From the NCBI GenBank assembly GCA_033065855.1, contig JAVXUO010002717.1, forward strand, positions 764,593 to 828,592: a stretch of 64,000 bases of DNA. Reading direction: 5' to 3'. Below are positions 33,325 through 43,839 of the stretch, piece after piece. This DNA is from Escallonia rubra. Lineage: Eukaryota; Streptophyta; Magnoliopsida; Escalloniales; Escalloniaceae. The notes beneath the pieces were generated by a model, which worked only from the letters and a program-made list of their open reading frames with translations, ran no database searches and was not told the origin of the DNA. Made by a program: the position numbers and the translations under genes. The first letter of the stretch is position 1. Every line of letters starts with the position of its first letter.

Positions 33325-34862
33325 ATGTCTGGTGGGCCTGGGCTTGAATCTCTAGTGGACCGTATGCATCTCAAACCTTTTCTGGTTATGATTTTTGTTT
33401 GCATGACAGCTGTATTTTTTTTCTGGTGATGAATATCCAGGAAACCCCTTAATTTTTCAAGTGACTGATTTATCGAAGCATTAACATATGTTATTTAATA
33501 TTTGACAGAGATTATTTCAGTTATTACAAATGACGGGCGCAATATTGTGGTGAGTTCTGCAGTAGCAAACTCTTGGGTACGAAAAGGTTATTATTTCACT
33601 CATCTTCGTGTTCTTTCTTCAGGGAGTTTTAAAAGGTTTTGACCAGGCTACAAATATCATTCTCGATGAATCCCATGAGCGGGTTTATTCTACAAAGGTA
33701 TTAAGGCGTTTGTTTCGGAACACTACAAGTTATAGTTCTGAATCATTGCTCTGCTCTCTTCTGTGATGCATTTTCTGTTGTCCTTACTATCCCACTTATG
33801 AATTGAGAGCTTTGAATCTTGGGTTGCGCATGAATTGATCTCTTAAAACTATCTCTGGTACTTGTTGCAAAACTGTTAAGGTTTGTCCAGTAGAGGTTTC
33901 TGGTGTGGATTTGGGGGTATTAGATTAGCTCTAGCCTTTGGGATTTGTCTGTTGATCCTATAGGTTTCTTTGGCAGTTTGGCTGTCCTTAGCCTGAGGTC
34001 TGGGGAGAGAGTGCGTATTCTCTTGTAAACGTCTGAGATGCTCATGAGATCCAAGCATCCTGGATACTTAATCTATTCTCCATTAGACTTGCCAATATCA
34101 GGAAGCAAGTTTGGGATGTCTTTTAACTGTTATGAATGTTGCATCCAGCAGCACGTGAAAACACAAGCTGCTGGGTGCAGCAAGGTGAAACAATCATGAT
34201 CTAGGGTGCAATAATCCTTAGAATAATCTTGAAAAAATCGCTGGCAGTTAACGGCCTTGAGTTTTTTGGATGTGGATACCTTGTTCCTACTCCTGTTCTC
34301 ATCGGTTTGAACCTACGTAAGAAAGTGTAAAGTAGCTGTCATTATGAGTTTATGTCATTGCTAATATGTAGCAACACGGATTATAAGGGTTCAAGTTGAC
34401 CTTTTTTATGGTTAGAATAGAATGAGGGTTGGGGTCACATATTGCCAAATGACATTGAAACAAATGCCTTTATTGTTGTTATCTAAATCTGTGGATTTTT
34501 CTACCACTGTTTTGGGTATAACGGATGACTTTAAAGGACAGCAAATTGTCACCACTCTTGTTGTTTCTTTTAGTATTTTTCAGAATCTAGTCAATGTCAA
34601 GTGCTAATCCCTTTATCTGATATATGCAGGAAGGTGTCCAGCAACTCGTCTTGGGTCTTTACATTATTAGGGGTGATAACATGTATGGTTCTTTGCCCTG
34701 TCGTTCTATCTTAGTAAGCGAGTTAATTACGTCTACCTTAACTTGTTGGAACACACCTTTTTGCCCTGCAGAAGCATAGTTGGGGAATTAGATGATGAGC
34801 TGGATGCCAGCCTGGAATTATCAGAGTTGAGAGGCCATCCTCTGAAGCCTGTTATCCACTGA
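33325..34862 (+). CDS. LSM8: LSm8, U6 snRNA-associated Sm-like protein (5 exons, 98 aa)
   Basis: Coding exons: 33325-33361, 33509-33549, 33623-33697, 34630-34682 and 34772-34862, all with GT-AG introns and consistent phases. The protein starts MSGGPGLESLVDQ. The Sm1 motif (about 14-48) includes ISVITNDGRNIVGVLKGFDQ and NIILDESHERVY. The Sm2 motif (about 58-75) includes LGLYIIRGDNISIVGELD. It ends RGHPLKPVIH. At 98 residues it matches the family length. LSm8 is the subunit that defines the nuclear LSm2-8 ring, which binds the 3' oligo-U tail of U6 snRNA and supports spliceosome assembly. No defect is seen. A copy of its last exon and 3' flank lies at 21627-22321. Confidence 0.94.
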
Positions 34863-35189
34863 ACGAGCTGCATCTTATGAGCATCTGAATATTGCAGGAT
34901 AGAACTTTAGTTGAGTGGGATTGTCAATCAACAGCTTAAAGCACATCAAGAAACAGAAGCTGTGAGTTTTTGCTCATGAATGTATCTGAAAATTCATGGT
35001 GAAGTTGACGTGTACATGGATAATTGGATGGATGGGGTTATTTTGAAGGCTTAAACACATCCAGTGGACCCACTATGTTTTATCCTGTATTTGTAGATCA
35101 TGAGGTAACATAAGAATGTTTGCAGTGAAATGGATTTTGAACTATCTGCCATCGAGGTCTGAGGTTACTTATGGTCAAGGTATAAGTGG

Positions 35190-36150
35190 AAATATGCACT
35201 TTTTGGTTTGCTCGGTTGCAAAAAGACACCTCTAGTTTTAATTGTTGCAAGTGGCTTCTTGTCTTGCAATTATGTTTACATATTAAAAAAGTTGTCTATA
35301 GTGACGGCATGTGATACTCAAGCTCTTGAAAGATGCATTTTTTAAACTCATTAATACAAATAAAGGGCTATAATACCCTCATCATCTCTCTCTCATTCAC
35401 GTCCTTTATCTCTTCTCTGCCTGCTTTAATGAAATCTAATCATAGCTGCCACCTTCACCAACCTACCCCATCCAACATCACCACCTTGTCTGCCAAAAGC
35501 CAAGCCATGTTCGCCGTCACCAGCCCTAGCAATGTTTGTCGCAACCACGGGCCTCTTTTAACGCCTTGTCCAACAACCATACATAATGGCGGAAGGATGG
35601 AGAAAAAACAATTTTGTAAGGGAGGAAAAAACAATTTGTAAGGGAGCTCGTGTTATTTGTAAGCGGGCTAAGGGTCTGATTTTGGTGGGGTTTGGGTCGT
35701 TGGACGCAGGGAGCTTGGGGGGTGGCGGCTAGGGGTTGATTTGGGTGGGCATCGAAGGCAAGGAGCAGGGCGGCTGCGACTAAGGGTTGATTTGGGTGGG
35801 GGCTGTGATCATTGGAGACAACGGCGGCAACTAGGGTTTGATATGGGTGGGACTGGATTGTTGTGGGTGGGGAGCTTAGTGATTTGGGTTTGGGGTCGGA
35901 ATGGGGTGACTAAGATGAAGCGATGACAACAGCAGAAAGGGTTCAATTTTGGTAGATTCGGTCGATTTTGGATCAAGTGAAGAAGGTGAAGAGAAAGAGG
36001 GTAAGAAACAGACATTTTCTACAATCTGTTATATTCTATAATGGATGCAGCAGAATACGCACTATAAGGCCCATTAGCAACAAATGAAATTAGAGGGGTC
36101 TTTTGGCAAATGAGTCAAATCACGAGGTGTGGTTTTGCACTTTTTCTTGT
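35190..36150. mobile_element. Probable degenerate TIR element downstream of LSM8
   Basis: The left arm (TTGCAAAAAGACACCTCTAG, about 35217-35236) pairs with a right arm (TTTGCCAAAAGACCCCTC, minus strand, near 36090-36110). Both arms resemble those of the MITE at 29894-30256. The interior is GC-rich. Its left 210 bases were carried along in the LSM8 segment copied to 21627-22321. Boundaries are approximate. Confidence 0.4.
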
Positions 36151-36630
36151 AGTCAACCTCACTATCTTTTAAAAAGTTACAAGTGAGTCTAAAATTTAAA
36201 ATTTGTGCAAACATCTCATTATGATGATGGCGGTGATGATGATACGGTTTTCCTCCTCTCTTGTGCACTCTCTTGTGCAGCGGCAGTTATCGGCCATCAA
36301 TCTCCCACTGAACAAAAATTTCCACCCAAATTGTTCAAATCGTAACAGACCAAAAATCACCACCACATTGTTCAAATCGTATTCAACTATAAGGATGGCT
36401 CCAAGAAGATATGCCAAAGAATCTGCTATGAAGAACATATAGCGCTAGTAACTTACTAGCGCTATCAACGGATCAACGCCCGTTTAGAATTGTGGTTATA
36501 ATGAGAATCTTAGGCTGTTTGTACCTTTCTTTTTTGGGTAATGGTTGTGTGTTGGTAATGAGAGTCAATCAATCTAGGACTTGTTAAGGTACGTATTTAG
36601 TCGATATATAGCCAAATATGTTATATATAT

Positions 36631-37800
36631 GGGAAAAGCGAATATAAGGCTAGCCTCACCCAACTTGCATGAGGCTAGCGGCAAAAACTACGTAGTTTCA
36701 TTAACAGAAATGATCAGATATAATTTTTTTTCTCTCTCTCTCCCTTCCCCTGTTTTCTTCTCATCTCCTTCCTGTCTTTTCTGTCGCAGGCCTTACCACC
36801 GCCCCAAACTTCCTGCACCGGCCACCATCACCCATGAACGCCCCAACCTTCCTGCAGCAACAGTAACACATTCACCATCATCAACGCCTCAACCTTCCAC
36901 TGTAGACCACCATAAGCTACCGTAGATGATTATGCTTGCTTGCTTGCTCACCCACAGTACTGGATTTGGCTACATGAACCAGAGAATGTGGCAGGAAGAT
37001 GGGTGACAGTGGGTGTGAGGGTGGCCGGCGCAGGAAGGATGTGACGGTGGGTTGCTCGTGGGGAGTGGAAACTGTGGAGGCAATGGGCGGTGGAGAACGT
37101 TTGCGGCAGGAACGGATATATACGACGGCCGGAGATGGAAGGTTGTTGGTCTAAGGCGGCCGGAGATGGAAGATGGGTGGTCTACGGTGGCTTGACAGTG
37201 AAAACTGTGGCGTTTGTCTGTGGTGTTGGTAATGCACTGTCACGGCAGGAGGAAGGTTGACGCCGGCAAAGGAAGGTTGGGACAGTGGGAAGGTTAACGC
37301 GCCGGCACAGGAAAGTTAGGACGGTGCTAGGGACTGCGACAGAAAATACGGGGAAACTGTCACGGCAGGAGGATGGGTGTTGGTGGGCGTGATGTTGGCC
37401 GGTGTAGGAAGGTTGACGCTGGCACAGGAAGGTTGGGACTGTGCTAGGGCCTGCGACAGAAAATACGGGGAAGAGACGAGAGGAAAACAGGGGAAGGGAA
37501 GAGAGAAAGAGAGAAAACGTTGATGACAGTTAGCCTGTTACAGTTGCGGCATGATGTTAGGGCGTTGATGGGTGATGATGGCCGACGGTGGAAGGTTAGG
37601 GCGATGATGCTAGAGCCTGCTCAGAGAAGACAGGGAAGAGATGAGAGGAAACAGGGGGAAGGGAGAGACAATGCGCGACAGAAAAACAGGAAAAGAAAAA
37701 GAAAATAATATCTGAGCTCATTTTTTTTTAACGAAACTACGTAGTTTTTGTCGTAGCCTCACGCAAGTTGCGTGAGGCTAACCTTATATTCGCTTTCCCC
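36631..37800. mobile_element. Mutator-like TIR element C (1.17 kb)
   Basis: Termini GGGAAAAGCGAATATAAGG and, from the other strand, GGGGAAAGCGAATATAAGG. The arms extend through CCTCACCCAACTTGC and ACTACGTAGTTTC, then weaker complementarity for about 100 more bases. The flanking 9-mers TATATATAT (36622-36630, 37801-37809) match, but lie in simple repeat, so the target duplication is only suggestive. The interior is GC-rich with repeated GACTGTCACGGCAGGAGG-like blocks and no transposase. Confidence 0.72.
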
Positions 37801-37818
37801 TATATATATATATATATA

Positions 37819-38058
37819 TGGAGTTGATCCGTTAATAGCGCTAGTAAGTTGCTAGCGCTGTTTGGCCTTCCGCTACATAATGTAGCGGCCTACATAATGT
37901 AGCGGACGATAATTTACCGTCCGCTACATTATGTAGTGGACGGTGAAAAAATTCGCTGTTGTGGTGCGTGATCTGGCCGTCCATTCTCGCCCGTGGACGG
38001 CCAGATCGCGCTAGCAACTTGGGTTAAGTTGCTAGCGCTATCACTTTATCAGCTCCCA
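37819..38058. repeat. Cluster of nested palindromes (MITE-like, 240 bp)
   Basis: Both ends are AGCGCTAGTAAGTTGCTAGCGCT-type hairpins in inverted orientation, bounded by GGAGTTGATCC at the left and a related AGCTGATAAA on the other strand at the right. Inside are CCGCTACATAATGTAGCGG, an inverted repeat of CATAATGTAGCGGACG, and CTGGCCGTCCA...TGGACGGCCAG. A related end is at 36442-36480. No coding content. Confidence 0.65.
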
Positions 38059-39175
38059 TTCTAAACACCCCATATACCGCCTCAAATGCCAACATCTGCA
38101 TGGAGAGCTTACAAGGGCTCAACAAAAATAAGGTTCAACTGAAATATCAGTTGTCTCTACGCCTTCCAATATAAAGTGCTAACCACCATGGTGTAACCTT
38201 CAAACCTCCTCGTATTCATGTGGTTGCCTTCACACCAGCACCTGTCATATCCAAGGCTGCAGAATTCCTCATATTCTGCAGGTACAACCAATGTTAAGCA
38301 TCAAAATGATAAGCATCGTGAGTAATGGTTGTTCATACATAGCCAAACACGAGTGTCTAGAGCAGCGAAATGGATTCCCTGATATTTTGGTCACAATAGT
38401 GGGGACGCTGTTCCTAGCTAAAAGAACATTAGTAACAAAAGGATGCAAAATTGGCGTTGTTAATGATTTATCGGCTAATTTGTGTTTTCGTCGTCGACCG
38501 GTGCAGGAGCTACGTTTTTTTTTTTTTTTTTTTTTAAGGACTAAAATCAACATGCAACTGCACAAAATTAATTATAAACAAGATAAGCAGATTCCATTTA
38601 TGCTTCATACTAAGATACTTATGATAAATAATACTCGAACTTTCTTAGTTTTGAACAATACGGTTGCTATCCCTCACATATAAAAGATTGCACCGACACC
38701 TTTTGACATGTGGGCTTGAGTCTCAACTTACCCCCTATCCCTATGTGATCTTTTTCCGTTATAAATACTTGAAATACCGAGAATACCCCTATTACCCCCA
38801 TTCCACCACTGCCCACAAGCAATTCCATCATCCTCACTATGAATCAACACCAACAACTTGATATGGTCTGTTTTGGTGCTTTGATACGGATGATGATCAC
38901 GGCAGATCTGGGGTGATAGCCGATGTTGGTTGTGGTGGCCCGAATTTGATGTAAAGGGTGGCTGCGAGAACATAAGAACAAATAAGGGGGGTAAAAGACA
39001 AAGGCATGTCAGCATCCGTGGTGGAATGATTGTCGCTGAATCGCCATCAAACCACCATCACCCCAATAGACCACTAGCAAAATCACGACCACAACGGCCA
39101 TTGTTGACATCACCAAAAAATAGCCATCATCACCTCTAAACCGAGCCCCTCGCAACCAAAAATCGACCATTGCCA
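38059..39175. other. No gene seen
   Basis: Mixed sequence with a T17-type homopolymer at about 38516-38536. No ORF or RNA gene is supported. Confidence 0.4.
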
Positions 39176-39610
39176 CAATAGTTATCAATATCGTACCAAT
39201 ACCGCGTACCAGCCGATATGTATCACTTTTACTTTTCACTAGTACAATATCTCTTACATTTTGGACCAGTCAAAATGTCGCTATGTACCGGTTGTACCGG
39301 CTGGTACAGGTAATACCGGCCGAAAAGTACGTACCGGTCGAGATATTGTATTTGTACCGGTTCTTTAAAAAATTTAAAAGATACAAGTTTTGTTAGAAAA
39401 ATTTAGTAAATTGACCATATAAAGAGTAAATAGAAAAGAAAACCTAGGTACTATTTTATCAAGTATTTGTAACCTTTTCTTCACAATATTCATTACAAAT
39501 TTTAAATTCTTTTAATCATAATTTTTAATTTTCTTTTACTTTTCCTCTTAGTTTTGATTTACTTCATAATTGAAAGCTTTCGTCATATTATTTCTATATA
39601 ATGTACTACT

Positions 39611-39647
<37 letters not shown>

Positions 39648-40460
39648 GTTTATTCTTGAACCCAAAGACGTTATTCTTGAACAAACAATTTGTTCTTCTA
39701 TAAGAATTCGCTAATGAGAGAGTTAAAAATGGGGTAATTTTGGAGCAAGTAATTCAATTGAATAAGTTATTTGTTCTTAATACCATTGTAGGGGAACAAA
39801 AAACTTAGGGTTTGTTTGATTTCATTTTTGTTTTCAGTTTTTTCTCCAGTTTTGTAATTTTGAGGAAAAAAAACGTGTTTGGCACACAGTTTTCGTTATT
39901 TATTTCTTTCAGTTTTGAACACCAGTTTTTAAAACATGACTGTTTTTTAAAACTCTCATTTAGGAGTTTTGGGTTTTCAGTTTTGGTTTTTATTTTCAGA
40001 CCACCACCCCCCTCCAACCGCCACAGCCACTGCCCGCCACCAGCGGCCGGCCACCTCCACGCCCCACCACCGCCACCGCAAACCACCACCAAAGAAAAAA
40101 CTCAAAATAAAAAAGGATAATCAAACACCCATTTGTTTTTGTAAACAATAAAAATTAAACTGATTTTGGTTTTATTTTTTTGGAAACAGAAAATCAAAAC
40201 TGAAAGTGATTTTAAACGCTACCTTAGCTAAAAATGAGGTAATTCAAGCTCTATAAGTACAAACATTTTATTCTAGAGAAGCTATGGGGGAGGAAATATA
40301 TGTATATATTTTTAGTTTGTTAATGATTAATGAAAGAGTATTATATATGTATATAATTGATCAAAAATTCAAAATAGTACCAAGACGGTATCGATACCGA
40401 TACGTACCATTTCACTGAGAAAATCGATATGCACTATAGTATGGTATTCATAACTATGAC
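39176..40460. mobile_element. Probable TIR element rich in TACCGGTAC-type motifs
   Basis: The left end ATAGTTATCAATATCGTACC pairs with the right end read on the other strand, ATAGTTATGAATACCATAC. Flanks ACCATTGCCAC and ACCATTTTCAC resemble a mutated target duplication. Sub-terminal text is full of TACCGGTTGTACCGG-like repeats. An inner A/T-rich foldback (about 39805-40225) may be a second nested MITE. Confidence 0.45.
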
Positions 40461-40564
40461 CATTTTCACCAAACCCGCCATGATTGTCACTAAACCACGA
40501 ACATATATGCCTTTATAAGAGTGGGAGATACAGATGATGGACGTGCATTCTAATTGCGGATGAG

Positions 40565-41180
40565 CTCGCAGCAAAACCAGGGGAGGACGGCAGAATGGAG
40601 TTGTGAAGGGTGGAAGCATGATTTTAAATCGCGGTTTTGGAATACATAATGGTTGTTGTTGCGGTGTACTGGTATAGGAAGTATCGAATATTAAGTAACG
40701 AGAATCAGTTACCGCGACTATCAAGTTTTTCGAACGTTAACAAATGATTAAAATTCAACAATATGTAGAATGTAGCTCAATTCCTTACTTTTAGATAATT
40801 GTAGCTCACGTTGAGTGTAAAACTTAATCAAACCAAACCAAAGCCCAAATGAGTACAAAGTAAAGGTCAAAACTCGCAACGAAAGCAGGGGAGCACGACA
40901 GCATGGAGCTGTTGGGGGAGGAAGCATGATTTTAAATCACGGTTTTGGAATACGTAATGGTCGCTATTGCGGTGTACTGGTATAGGAAGTATCGTATGTT
41001 AAGTAACGAGAATCGGTTACCACGACTATTAATTTTTTCAAACGTTAATAAATGATTAAAATTCAAAGATATATAGATTGTAGCTCAATTCCTTACTTTC
41101 ATATAATTGTAGCTCATGTTGAGTATAAAACTTAATCAAACCAAACCAAAGCCCAAATAAGTACTAAGTAAAGGTTAAAA
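40565..41180 (+). repeat. 308-bp tandem duplication
   Basis: Copy 1 about 40565-40872, copy 2 about 40873-41180. Shared blocks include GGAAGCATGATTTTAAATC, CGGTGTACTGGTATAGGAAG and ACCAAACCAAAGCCCAAAT. It is visibly more diverged than the 280-bp pair. The CGTTACGG-like motifs nearby suggest transposon origin, but the family is not recognised. Confidence 0.85.
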
Positions 41181-42060
41181 CTCCAAATCCCACCCACATA
41201 TAAACCTAAAGCCCACCTACTTATTTTCTAGAGATTAACCTGAACTAAACCTAGACCTAGAAGTTAGTCTAATAGACTACAAGACCAAGTCCTGTGCTGG
41301 CCAAGTCATGTGTTGTTATTGTTCACCATCTTCCTCTTCTGATGCCACGCCGCTACCTTCTTCCCTTTTGTTCTCTTTTTCTTATCTCTTCAAGCTAGCG
41401 CCGCTCTAAACAGATTCAACAGTGTCGTTTTGTAACAGTACGAAACAAACAAGCACCTATATATTGGTGTTTAAAGTGTCGGTCACCTAAAATCCCGTTA
41501 CGAACCGGCTGTTACGGTACGTAGGGGCTATTTTTAAACCCATGGATGGAAGCTAAAGAAGGAGTCAGCTCGTGGAGGTCCACTTGGGGAACGAGGCTGC
41601 CTAGGGCAATAGTTCCATTTCGACGATGAAGGAGGACATGAATTCACGCTAGTTAGAAAGCTCGTGGATTTGAGACTAGAGAAGAGTTGATGAATATGAA
41701 GTTTTGGTTAAAACTAAGTTAGGGAAATCAAAAACTCTAAATCGTGACAATTTTGATGCACCAATAAGGGTAACAAAGTCATTATGCACAAGAGCAACTC
41801 TTTTTTAAAATCTGAAGGCAAGAGGTGTCACTGTAGTTTCTTCTCATATGCAAGTGTAATAAACCCGAAGTTGAAGGGGTGTCGATGTAATTCATTGAAC
41901 TAGCTTCCCCCGTGTGAGGACAAGCGAGTGTAATCAATCCAAAATTGAAGGCGTATCAATATAATTTTATTATTCAATGTTTAAATTTAGTAATGTCATA
42001 GCACGACAGTCGTTTCTGACTAAGCAAAGGGAACCATTTAGTTGGAAACAAGAACAAGGC

Positions 42061-42108
<48 letters not shown>

Positions 42109-42337
42109 GAGTGTAGGCTGGACTACCCTGAATTCTGCTAGAGGATTGTAATTGTTTCCCTTTTGGTGCTTACAAAAATTAAACACAATTGTACCTTCAG
42201 CAAGGGTCCTCGAAGATAACATGAATCACCAAGGTTAGCCTTTAACTATGTTGTACATAATAAACTATAAATTCTATGTTTCGCTCCCATCTTTGCCACC
42301 CACACACACAGACACAATGAAAACAAACTGCGCATGG
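41181..42337. other. No gene seen; long (TC)n microsatellite
   Basis: A (TC) dinucleotide run lies at about 42065-42106. No coding exon was recognised. Confidence 0.5.
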
Positions 42338-42445
42338 CTTGAACCTTCAAAGTTTGAAGGTTCAAGCCGGTATCGATTTGAACCTTCAAAGTTTGAAGTT
42401 TGAAGGTTCAAGCCGGTATCGGTTTGAAGTTCAAACCGATACTGG
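42338..42445. repeat. Tandem hairpin cluster TTGAACCTTCAAA...TTTGAAGGTTCAA
   Basis: Two successive copies of a TTGAACCTTCAAAGTTTGAA hairpin, each followed by CAAGCCGGTATCG, then a third partial arm (GAAGTTCAAACCGATACTGG) inverted. It is strongly self-complementary and not coding. Confidence 0.75.
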
Positions 42446-42718
42446 TTTAAGGAAATTTTGATCCTAGCATTATTTTCCTACTCTCGACTGTTTTGACACC
42501 CCTTATAGAATCGTTACTTTCATCTCGCAACAAAAAGTATGGAATTATGAGTGCTATACTTGTTTTTGGATTTATTTCCTTTCGCAGTACAAGCAACAAG
42601 TGTTATCACATTAATTCTCGCAAACTGAAAAGTAGTTTCTCGCAATACGTTGTAAATTTACTTTCATCGATTCAGTTTCTTATAGCATCAATTTGTCAAT
42701 TACGTTTCTCCCTTCTAG

Positions 42719-43237
42719 GCCCCATAAACTTGGAATACTCCTGCGGCCTCTACGACAAGCCGCTGTCGTGCTTCGGTTGTGGAATCGGATGGTTCTCGTG
42801 AGTGGCATCTTTCTTCAACTCCAATTCCATTTGCAGAAGATCATTCAAATTGCACTCACAAGGACATACAAATGCCCTTCAGAGTTTCATGTGACACGGG
42901 TTCAATGTTCTGCGGATTTATCCTCGGGTTTGTTTTTCCACCATTTTGGTACTACGCTACAGTTCTGTACTTCGCCAATCACTGTGACAAAGCCCGAGGG
43001 AACGACCTGGTCTTGCAGCATCAGCCATCGCTGTAAGTTCTTCAGATTTTGAAGTTCCAACTTCAATGTCTTTTGAATTTATTTGAGGGGAAAAGGTTGG
43101 AGAACTTGGATTTTTTGTCCCTCTATTCCGAATTCGAATTTGGCCTAATACTAGTGTCTCTGGCACTGAAATTTGTGCTGTAGGCTTTGGTCTTTTCTGT
43201 TGCTGTCCTGATTTCCCTGCTTGTGGTTTTCTCATGA
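42719..43237 (+). pseudogene. 60S ribosomal protein L18a-like membrane protein, damaged 3' half
   Basis: Three C-terminal exons of the plant L18a-like family are recognisable. First is 42719-42800, containing CGLYDKPLSCFGCGIGWFS with a good GTGAGT donor. Second is about 42916-43032, containing FILGFVFPPFWYYATVLYF then PRER and GLAASAIA with a GTAAGT donor. Third is 43184-43237, ALVFSVAVLISLLVVFS and TGA. The acceptor before exon two reads GCGG where AG is expected. Exon two is one base short between the NHCDK and PRER segments, so the frame is lost. Upstream exons were not found. The family has two C-terminal membrane segments and an unsettled function. I read it as a gene relic, unless the two defects are sequencing errors. 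Confidence 0.75.
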
Positions 43238-43839
43238 CCTTCTCAGCTCAGATTGTGCATTTTTTGAAACACATCCCTCGTGAAGAAAACCTTGTCATTC
43301 GCCAATAACTTTTCTCTTCTCCAATACAGAAACTTGGCAAGGAGTAAACTGCATGCTTCAAGGAAACTTTGGTACTTAGAAATGACAAACTCTAGATGTT
43401 ATCACGGTCCATTTTTCTCCTTTTTATTAAGAAAATACATGTATAATGGGGTTGATACTTGATATGATATAGAAGTTCACATAATACTGCCGGTTAGGCA
43501 AACTGTTACAAAGTGTCACATATCAAGACTTCGTAGACCCTAGATACATTATCAAAGGCAGGATTCTGAAGAATACTGGCCACCATACATATAACCGTGA
43601 AGATGACTAATCCTTTACAGTATCAAGTTCATAGGGGAAGTGTGTGGTATTTATACACAAGCAGATGGATCCTCAGGTATACGTACCTACACTGGTGCTT
43701 GGGTGGATACAAATACTAGGGACTTGAATAAGTACACAACACACCGGAATCAACAGCCAAGGAGTAAGAAAAGAGAGAACTAAGATAGCACAAACTTTTC
43801 AATCAGAAGAATTGATGTCTACCCGTAACGTTTTCTCCC

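Noticed and set aside
42493..42801. Single 102-codon open frame as a gene start
   Set aside because: Only its last about 25 codons match the L18a-like family; the earlier part is intron upstream of an acceptor at 42717-42718.
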